Below, piece after piece: positions 58,595-64,000 of a stretch of DNA of 64,000 nt (position 1 is the first letter of the stretch; every line of letters starts with the position of its first letter). Where the stretch lies: the NCBI GenBank assembly GCA_000687695.1, contig JHWZ01000002.1, forward strand, positions 62,001 through 126,000, given 5' to 3'. Under the pieces are notes generated by a model, which saw only the letters and a list, made by a program, of their open reading frames with translations, had not been told where the DNA came from and ran no database searches. Both the position numbers and the translations under genes were made by a program. This stretch comes from Lachnospiraceae bacterium P6B14 (GTDB lineage Bacteria > Bacillota > Clostridia > Lachnospirales > Lachnospiraceae).

Positions 58595-58898
58595 CCACCG
58601 CCTTCCGTAAGGAACTGTTCACCTTTTGCATATAGGCAAAAAGCCTGACCTTGTCGTTTTCCTTGTATAGCATGGTGTTATTGTTGTAGACGATCTCGTT
58701 GATGTTTTTGCCGATTCGATTGACTTCGTTTATGAGTCTGTTTAGCATCGCACGGATTTCGGGATAGTCTTTTGGCTGCTCCGTGATCATAAGCCTGATA
58801 AACTCAGATTCAGTCATTCCGGCTTCGGCGACTTTTCTCTTAAGCTCTTCATCCTGCTCTTTGGTAAGACGAAAAGCCTTTTTAAGTTCCATCGTCAT
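58566..58898 (-). CDS. mobC: MobC-like relaxosome accessory protein
   Basis: 110 residues with a ribbon-helix-helix N-terminus (KKAFRLTKEQDEELKRKVAEAGMTESEFIRLMI) and the MobC pattern LNRLINEVNRIGKNINEIVYNNN. It binds near nic to help the relaxase. An AGGTGATC site lies upstream. It overlaps the relaxase start and follows the 188-residue protein by one base. Confidence 0.9.
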   Translation of the reverse strand: MTMELKKAFRLTKEQDEELKRKVAEAGMTESEFIRLMITEQPKDYPEIRAMLNRLINEVNRIGKNINEIVYNNNTMLYKENDKVRLFAYMQKVNSSLRKAVDDIGDHKDP

Positions 58899-58899
58899 A

Positions 58900-59466
58900 T
58901 CAGATCACCTGTCCTTTCTCGGAATGGTAGGTAAAGGGACGTGGTTCAGCAATTGATGCAGCAGCAGGAAGCGGGGGAGTAGTGGTTCTTACCTTATCTT
59001 CATACTGTGGAAGGTCAAGGACCGGTATCATATTTACTTGTCCCCAGGTGCGAACAACCAGGTCTCTCATCCGTGAAGTGAGCTGCTTGCCATAAACCGT
59101 ATCCTCATAGAGCTTATTGAGGATTTTCTCGGTTTCCTTAAGATCCTTTAGCTTGTCATCATACTTGCAATACTCTGAAAAACTCTCAGAATTCATACTA
59201 AGAGCTTTCATATCCCTTATGTCTTGATAGTTCCAGTCACAGACCTGATCGATGACATCATCAAGCAGGATCTGGATCTTTTCACTTCCGGCTTCCTTCC
59301 AGTACAGATGATCATTCTCATCAGTAAGAAGTGAGATCTTGTGAGATACGATGTGGTCAAAGATGAGTTTGGCCTCTGTAGCTGAAAGCCTTGGTGAGTT
59401 TTCTGCTTTTTTGTTCCATTCACTGAGAGATTCTGCACTCTCAATCGAAGTAAGTTTTTCTATCAT
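58900..59466 (-). CDS. 188-residue element protein of unknown function
   Basis: Acidic helical protein (SLSEWNKKAENSPRLSATEAKLI, then DVIDQVCDWNYQDIRDMKAL) with a short Pro-rich tail. No domain recognised. AGGAGG precedes the ATG. As the first gene after the presumed oriT region and tightly coupled to mobC, it is probably part of the relaxosome or its control. Confidence 0.65.
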   Translation of the reverse strand: MIEKLTSIESAESLSEWNKKAENSPRLSATEAKLIFDHIVSHKISLLTDENDHLYWKEAGSEKIQILLDDVIDQVCDWNYQDIRDMKALSMNSESFSEYCKYDDKLKDLKETEKILNKLYEDTVYGKQLTSRMRDLVVRTWGQVNMIPVLDLPQYEDKVRTTTPPLPAAASIAEPRPFTYHSEKGQVI

Positions 59467-59520
59467 GTGAAAACCTCCTGTTTATTCGTGAGATGTCAGG
59501 GGAGACTTGGCTAAGGAAGG

Positions 59521-59610
59521 GTCTGATTATTGTCAAGTGCCAGATACGCATCATGTTCGACATGATGCCCTGGTTAGTGGGCAAAGCCCCCTAAAACCCC
59601 TAACATATGA
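59521..59610. other. presumed origin of transfer (oriT)
   Basis: Upstream of the mobC-relaxase operon: perfect inverted repeat GCATCATG/CATGATGC around TTCGA (59548-59568), then GGTTAGTGGGCAAAGCCCCC with a GGGC/GCCC hairpin (59579-59589). An inverted repeat followed by a G/C hairpin in a gene-free stretch next to mobC is what MOBP-type oriTs look like; the nic site is not identified. Confidence 0.5.
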
Positions 59611-59632
59611 TAAGATATGCATAAAATAGAGT

Positions 59633-59824
59633 ATCGGTGTCTCTTAAGGCGCTAAAAAACCTCGATTTGCGTCGCTTGAGGCACCGATCCTAAAAAACGA
59701 CGTCGCTAGAGGCACCGTTTTTCTTTGGTAAAATCGTGTCAAAATGAGTGAGTCGCAGCTAGAGACACCGATTTTTGAAAAAGGCGTCTCCAGAGACGTT
59801 ACCTGGCGTCTAAAGAAGCACCAT
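59633..59824. repeat. six imperfect 20-base repeats upstream of the Toprim gene
   Basis: Consensus about GCGTCGCTAGAGGCACCGAT. Copies: 59633-59652 (inverted), 59669-59688, 59700-59719, 59752-59772, 59783-59803 (weaker) and 59804-59824 (weaker). The first two face each other and could form a stem with 14 of 20 matching bases. They look like protein-binding iterons, perhaps for replication or transfer control. No gene lies in 59467-59823. Confidence 0.75.
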
Positions 59825-60756
59825 TATCTGATTTTTGATGACGAAGATAAGACCTGACGTCTTTTCGTACCGATAAGCCACTCGTTGTAATCCTTATAAC
59901 CCTTAGGAGAGCCGAGATTCTTTACATTGTAGCCTTCCGATACATACTTCATCTCGATTCTTGAAGCTGCTTCAATACCCGGTTTATCGTTATCGAGGTT
60001 CAAAATGATATTCTTGATTTCAGTATGATCGTTTAGATACCTTTCAAGCGGGACATCGGCAGTCATTCCGAGTGCAAGAAGGTGATCGGATTCAAGACCT
60101 GTCGCATCGTAAAAACTCATAAGGTCAATCGCGCCTTCAAATACACGAATCGTATCGCTCCCGGGTGCTTCAAGATGAAAACCGTAGTGCTTATCATTAC
60201 CTCTTACGTCACACTTAAAGGGTTTTCCGTTACCGTCATAGGTTCCCCTGAGACTGGCAAAGCGTACCTTGCCATCCTTGTCTTTTCCGACAAACACGAT
60301 GTTGTGGTAGTTATCACTTTCATAGATAAGACCCATATCAATGAAATGATTTACCGTTTTCTCACTTATCTTTCTGACGCTTGTGAGATACCCTTTCAAA
60401 CGCATATTGTCAGATGCTTTCGGCGGTAAAATAAAAACATCCTTCTTTTCTTCCCTGTGATATTCAGGAAGTGGTGGAAGGATGTTTTTTTCAACACCAC
60501 CTATAGATAAGAGATATTTTACGGATTCTTTGAAATCCATTCCGGTAAAGTGTAGGAGGAAGTCAATCTGACTTCCCCCTGTAGCATCTGACCACCTGTA
60601 CCACGTTCGTTTGTTATAGATCCTGATCGAATCCATTTCCTTTAGAGTGTGGTAATGACCAACGTTCTTTACCGTGTAGCCAAGTGTTTTTGCAACTTCA
60701 CATAGATCAACGGACTTTGCTGCCTGAATCTCGTCTTGAGATAACGTGATATCCAT
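59824..60756 (-). CDS. Toprim/DUF3991 primase-like protein
   Basis: 310 residues. An N-terminal zinc-finger-like/CHC2-relative region (TLGYTVKNVGHYHTLKEMDSIRIY, then TGGSQIDFLL), DUF3991 around KGYLTSVRKISEKTVNHFIDMGLIYES, then Toprim with the acidic motif IRVFEGAIDLMSF and NLDNDKPG (about residues 200-265). Such proteins are thought to prime DNA of the element after transfer or in its replication. I start at ATG 60756 (eight bases after GGAG); ATG 60762 is too close. The gene ends at the repeat region. Confidence 0.88.
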   Translation of the reverse strand: MDITLSQDEIQAAKSVDLCEVAKTLGYTVKNVGHYHTLKEMDSIRIYNKRTWYRWSDATGGSQIDFLLHFTGMDFKESVKYLLSIGGVEKNILPPLPEYHREEKKDVFILPPKASDNMRLKGYLTSVRKISEKTVNHFIDMGLIYESDNYHNIVFVGKDKDGKVRFASLRGTYDGNGKPFKCDVRGNDKHYGFHLEAPGSDTIRVFEGAIDLMSFYDATGLESDHLLALGMTADVPLERYLNDHTEIKNIILNLDNDKPGIEAASRIEMKYVSEGYNVKNLGSPKGYKDYNEWLIGTKRRQVLSSSSKIR

Positions 60757-61291
60757 GTTCATCGCTCCTTTCTGCTACACAGGCAAGGTATTTGTCCGCA
60801 ACATCGATCATGCCTGATGGCTTTTTTTCAAGAATCCCATGCTCATACATGGATAAGTAGGAAGAGTCTTTGCCGCCAACTATCACGTGATCCAAAAGCC
60901 TTATCTCAAGTAATGAGCATAGTTTTGCGATTTTCATCGTCATGTGGATGTCATGATCTGATGGATCCAGATTCGATGACGGGTGATTATGGGCAAGTAT
61001 GATGGAACTGGCGTTACTCAAAATCGTTGATTTAAGGAGTTCTCTCGGATGTGCGATACAGCTGTCAACGGTTCCTACTGCAGCGATATGGCAGTTAAGC
61101 GGCCTGCCATCGCTCCTTAAGTTAAAGATTGCAACCATCTCTCTGTCGAAATCTTTAAGGAGTCTACAGGCCGCTAATGCTACATCATTCGGAGTCTCAA
61201 TGGGATCGTCAGAAACAAGCTTAAACTCGGGATTTAACTTCACTGCGACCACATCAAGTTGAAATGGTTTTTCATCCACCTTTATCACCAT
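60707..61291 (-). CDS. radC: RadC-like JAB-domain protein
   Basis: 194 residues. The MPN/JAB core shows SSIILAHNHPSSNLDPSDHDIH (HxHP-x8-SxxD metal site, about 105-125) preceded by VGTVDSCIAHPRELLKSTI. RadC-like genes are frequent on conjugative elements; a repair role is not supported. The frame overlaps the Toprim gene by 50 bases. The start is uncertain: ATG 61291 abuts GGGAGG; GTG 61288 or 61279 are possible. It overlaps the stop of the 39-residue peptide. Confidence 0.85.
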   Translation of the reverse strand: MVIKVDEKPFQLDVVAVKLNPEFKLVSDDPIETPNDVALAACRLLKDFDREMVAIFNLRSDGRPLNCHIAAVGTVDSCIAHPRELLKSTILSNASSIILAHNHPSSNLDPSDHDIHMTMKIAKLCSLLEIRLLDHVIVGGKDSSYLSMYEHGILEKKPSGMIDVADKYLACVAERSDEHGYHVISRRDSGSKVR

Positions 61292-61391
61292 CCTCCCCGA
61301 GATCGATCTCAAGTACGCAGCCATCCGGAATGTTTTCAATGAGTTCAATGAGCTCTTCGATGGACTCTACGGTGATTTCCTCATCTTTCAT
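61272..61391 (-). CDS. 39-residue acidic peptide overlapping the RadC-like gene
   Basis: ATG 61391 follows AGGAGGTATCCT, a strong site; stop TGA 61272-61274. Mostly acidic: starts MKDEEITVESIEELIELI and ends DLGEDGDKGG. The reading frame overlaps the RadC start, suggesting translational coupling. No family recognised. Confidence 0.55.
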   Translation of the reverse strand: MKDEEITVESIEELIELIENIPDGCVLEIDLGEDGDKGG

Positions 61392-61404
61392 AGGATACCT
61401 CCGA

Positions 61405-62430
61405 TCATCTTGCGTTCATTGACGGTGAATCCGGATGAGCGGTAAACGGGATGGGCTCTGCTACCCTGGATGCACTGAAATCTGAGTTAAGGATTCCCTT
61501 GATCGGGTTTACGACAGCCACATTCAGTTCGTGTGCCTTTCTGTCATAGGAAAAGACCTGGTTGCTTAGGCGGTCTTCCTCGTTTACGTGTTCCTGATTC
61601 ACATCCTGAACCATATGAGACAGATCATCCGGGTCGATTTCACTCATCGGGACTGCTAAAAACTCGTGCAAAGATGAGGGCAAGATGTAAAGGTCATCGC
61701 CGATTCTTCCTGCGACATCAGAAAGCACATCATCGTATACCATCATTGTCGCGCCGTTGACACACATATCATTCGATACAAGCCATAACGGGCTTGACTC
61801 TAACAGTTCATCAAGCATCTCCGGATCCATCGACTCATCCATGCCAAGGAAGCCCATCATCACCTCGCCCATGGTCTGGATGCGCGGCTTAAAGATCTCT
61901 TTGGTGTTTTCAGAAGCAAGCTCAAAGAGTTTCTCCTCGTCAACACCCCAGGTGTTCATCAAATCATCCGTGATGCGGACACTCTCGATGCCATCATCTG
62001 ACTTGTTGTAAAGCATCCGATAGATAAGAGACATGTCGTGGAACTCGCGGTGCGGACAGGTCGAAAGCAGGTCTTTGTTACTGTCTGTGTTGATCAGCTG
62101 AAAAAATACCTTATCTTCAGGGATATTGGCTATATCGATGTTGGGAGTCTTCCCCCTTACGGACTGGAAAGCCTCTTTGATGACACTGGCGATGTTTTCC
62201 ATCAGGTCTTCAATAGGTTGTCCGTTTTGATATGCCTTATAGCTCTGGTTTAGGTTGATAGTAGGAATCAAAGAGTCATTGGCCCAGTTCGGGTAAACTG
62301 AAATGGCTGTTGCGTTTTTGTTTACTTTCGTTGTAGTGGAAAGGTTGACTTTCGCCCCGGCGTACTCGCCGGGGAGATAGTCAAGGATTGAATCTTTTAC
62401 ATGATTTGCAAACTCGTTGATATCGTTCAT
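61405..62430 (-). CDS. DUF5688 family protein
   Basis: 341 residues of the DUF5688 family, common on Lachnospiraceae and Ruminococcaceae conjugative elements: N-terminal KNATAISVYPNWANDSLIPTINL and NGQPIEDLMENIASVI, later VFFQLINTDSNKDLLSTCPHREFHDMSLIYRML and LYILPSSLHEFLAVP. The function is unknown; no catalytic motif evident. ATG 62430 follows GGAGG by eight bases; the start overlaps neither neighbour beyond a few bases. Confidence 0.82.
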   Translation of the reverse strand: MNDINEFANHVKDSILDYLPGEYAGAKVNLSTTTKVNKNATAISVYPNWANDSLIPTINLNQSYKAYQNGQPIEDLMENIASVIKEAFQSVRGKTPNIDIANIPEDKVFFQLINTDSNKDLLSTCPHREFHDMSLIYRMLYNKSDDGIESVRITDDLMNTWGVDEEKLFELASENTKEIFKPRIQTMGEVMMGFLGMDESMDPEMLDELLESSPLWLVSNDMCVNGATMMVYDDVLSDVAGRIGDDLYILPSSLHEFLAVPMSEIDPDDLSHMVQDVNQEHVNEEDRLSNQVFSYDRKAHELNVAVVNPIKGILNSDFSASRVAEPIPFTAHPDSPSMNAR

Positions 62431-62434
62431 AGTT

Positions 62435-64000
62435 TCATCCTCCAATCTTTTTATTTTTCTTGCGTCTGTAAAGGAATACGCCGGTGCCGGCGCCTACTAA
62501 GAGTGCACTAAGATAGATCCAGTGTGTACCGTCGCCACCTGTCTGCGGGAGCTTCGGCTCTGTCGGGACATTTGTGACCTGTAAGGTGTGAACGATGTCC
62601 TCTGTAGCAGAGTCTTCATACTTAAACTCTACACTGTAAGTGGCGTCGTTTGGAACATATCCATCAGCGGGCTTTGTCTCTTTTACCGTATAGGTGAATG
62701 GCTTGTCAAACTCGCCGTTTTCTTTGTATGTTCCGATCGGAAGCGGTTTTGATGTTGCTTTTCCGTCCTTGTCGGTGATGAGAGTGTCAACTACCTGACC
62801 ATCCGGATCGTAGACTTCGAATGTGACACCTTCGATCGGATCACCGGTGGTGCGGTCAGTCTTGTTAATCATGAGTATTCCCATCACTCTGTCATCAACC
62901 ATCGTGACTTTCTCAATCTCTGCGGATTCTTTGACGCTAAAAGCAACTTCTGTTGCGATCTTATATCCGTATGGGGCGGATATTTCCTTTAGCGTGTAAT
63001 CACCGGCAGGGATTGCACTCACATAATATGGTTTTCCATCCGTGGTCCACTCGGCAAAGACTTCGTCGTTGTGGTCAAGGATCTGCAGAGTTGCGTTTGC
63101 AATCTCGCTTGATGAGGTGATATCTGTCTTTGAGAGTCTTGTGATGATCGGGATGTCATTGACTCGGAGTTCCTTCTTTGTCAATTTTACATCCACCTCC
63201 GGATTAGTGAAATCAACCGTGTACTCATTCTCATCATTTAAGTAACCCGGTGCCGGTTCTATTTCTTTGATGTAATACTTGCCAAGAGGGAGATCAGCTG
63301 TAAAAAGGATCTTTCCGTTCTCGTCGGTCTTTTCCTGTTCGATGAGTGTTCCGGCAGCAACTAAGACGTTTCCTTCCTTATCCAAAATGTCAGTTGTAGC
63401 AAAAACCCCGTAGGTTGCTCCTGCAACAGGTGTTCCTGCTGTATCAGGATTAAGCGTGATGGCTGATCCCGTAACAGCTTCAGGTGCTGATGGTGTTGGA
63501 GATGAGGTTGCATCCGGTGTAGCTGTGGGGGAAGCGGTGGAAGAAGCAGTAGGAGTTGGAGTAAGGCTTGCCGTAGCTGAAGGTGATGCGCTTACACCCG
63601 AAGTTTCTGTAGAAACAGCGCTTCCGGATGTCGCTTCAAGATCGACTGCTGATCCAGTCACGGCGCTTTCTGACTTGACTACGGTGAGTTCAAGTTTCTG
63701 GCGCTCATCCTTTACATCTGTCTTTGCTTCGATAACGGCTGTGTGGTCATCGATATATTTAAGGTCGAACGGATACTTTTCATCTGACTTTACAAAACCC
63801 TTGGGTGCTGTGACTTCTTCAACGTGGTACTTTCCAAGCGGTAGTCTGTCAAAAATGACATCTCCGTTTGCATCGGTTGTACCCCTGGCGATGATCTCAT
63901 CCTTCTTCACAGACTTTCCATCGTAAGTTGCGATCGTTCTGACACCGTCCTTTTTCTGATGATCCGGTGTGTAAACATCCTCATCTGCGATAAGAACGAA
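62435..64000 (-). CDS. SpaA-type LPXTG surface protein (N-terminus outside window)
   Basis: The frame stays open to the right edge, so at least 521 residues are visible. Several Cna-B/SpaA-like isopeptide domains repeat: DVIFDRLPLGKYHVEEVTAPKGF, KILFTADLPLGKYYIKEIEPAPGY, AIPAGDYTLKEISAPYGY and EGVTFEVYDPDG. A Ser/Thr/Pro linker (SPSATASLTPTPTA) lies between, and the end is LPQTG, a membrane helix and RRKKNKK: a sortase substrate. It probably acts as a surface adhesin or pilin that helps mating contact. It overlaps nothing but ends 5 bases before the DUF5688 start. Confidence 0.88.
   Translation of the reverse strand, partial: FVLIADEDVYTPDHQKKDGVRTIATYDGKSVKKDEIIARGTTDANGDVIFDRLPLGKYHVEEVTAPKGFVKSDEKYPFDLKYIDDHTAVIEAKTDVKDERQKLELTVVKSESAVTGSAVDLEATSGSAVSTETSGVSASPSATASLTPTPTASSTASPTATPDATSSPTPSAPEAVTGSAITLNPDTAGTPVAGATYGVFATTDILDKEGNVLVAAGTLIEQEKTDENGKILFTADLPLGKYYIKEIEPAPGYLNDENEYTVDFTNPEVDVKLTKKELRVNDIPIITRLSKTDITSSSEIANATLQILDHNDEVFAEWTTDGKPYYVSAIPAGDYTLKEISAPYGYKIATEVAFSVKESAEIEKVTMVDDRVMGILMINKTDRTTGDPIEGVTFEVYDPDGQVVDTLITDKDGKATSKPLPIGTYKENGEFDKPFTYTVKETKPADGYVPNDATYSVEFKYEDSATEDIVHTLQVTNVPTEPKLPQTGGDGTHWIYLSALLVGAGTGVFLYRRKKNKKIGG

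Larger units (their letters stand above)
21793..64000. mobile_element. integrative conjugative element, Tn1549/CTn type (right end outside the window)
   Basis: Chromosomal genes stop at tRNA-Pro and everything beyond is element-like: excisionase-like gene, phage-type regulator, defence cargo, then a complete mating module (relaxase, MobC, VirD4, VirB2-, VirB6-, PrgI- and VirB4-like, NlpC/P60 hydrolase, Toprim/DUF3991, RadC, DUF5688, sortase, LPXTG pilin) in the gene order of Tn1549-type elements. No integrase and no second copy of the tRNA 3' end occur in the window, so the right end lies outside. The exact left boundary is taken as the tRNA end, which is inference. Confidence 0.8.

Noticed and set aside
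61405-64000. Second end of the conjugative element in this window
   Set aside because: No copy of the tRNA-Pro 3' end or recombinase gene is found; the pilin frame runs off the edge.

Overview
The window looks like a chromosome segment of a Lachnospiraceae-type Firmicute (order Eubacteriales). The support is strong AGGAGG ribosome-binding sites, sigma-A-type promoters with 17-base spacers, tRNA-Pro without an encoded CCA end, and best-recognised genes typical of that group (NCS2 purine permease, AGCS symporter, DHH phosphoesterase, DUF1848, SpaA-type LPXTG pilin). The taxon is inferred from gene content only.

Bases 1-21792 are chromosomal. First comes a run of same-strand small-metabolism genes (SDR, GNAT, flavin reductase, alpha/beta hydrolase) carrying three copies of a 12-base repeat. 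A purine permease, an ABC-type-IV membrane protein, a lipoprotein solute-binding protein with a hybrid sensor kinase, a zinc-ribbon membrane protein, a frame-broken secreted peptide and a DUF1848 protein follow. At 12.1-12.9 kb lies a complete type III toxin-antitoxin locus: promoter, about 2.7 RNA repeats, terminator, then a ToxN/AbiQ-like endoribonuclease. After tRNA-Gln there are a degenerate GGDEF protein, a LysR regulator, a possible free-standing RNA, a DHH phosphoesterase, an alanine-type symporter, YigZ, RarA and tRNA-Pro.

From tRNA-Pro (ends 21792) to the right edge runs one integrative conjugative element of the Tn1549/CTn type, with no second end and no integrase visible. Its left arm holds an excisionase-like gene, a MazF-like gene, a 61-residue protein, an XRE regulator and a 26-codon leader. 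Next is an accessory block rich in defence genes: a NACHT-domain NTPase (bacterial NLR type) behind 11-base tandem repeats, a family protein beginning MKNQYVGD, McrBC, and a type III restriction-modification pair. Small cargo genes (flavodoxin, GNAT, Sel1, cysteine-rich peptide, leucine-rich secreted protein) are interspersed.

The right arm is the conjugation module, read right to left: SpaA-type pilin (runs off the window), DUF5688 protein, a 39-residue peptide, RadC-like protein, Toprim/DUF3991 primase-like protein, a repeat-rich intergenic region that probably contains oriT, MobC, relaxase, PcfB-like protein, VirD4, VirB2-like, VirB6-like, PrgI, VirB4, and a 3D+NlpC/P60 cell-wall hydrolase. 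A sortase and a double SpoVG protein lie further left. Sortase and pilin may form a surface-attachment system aiding mating. Several cargo genes carry their own promoter and terminator and sit like independent cassettes within the conjugation module.
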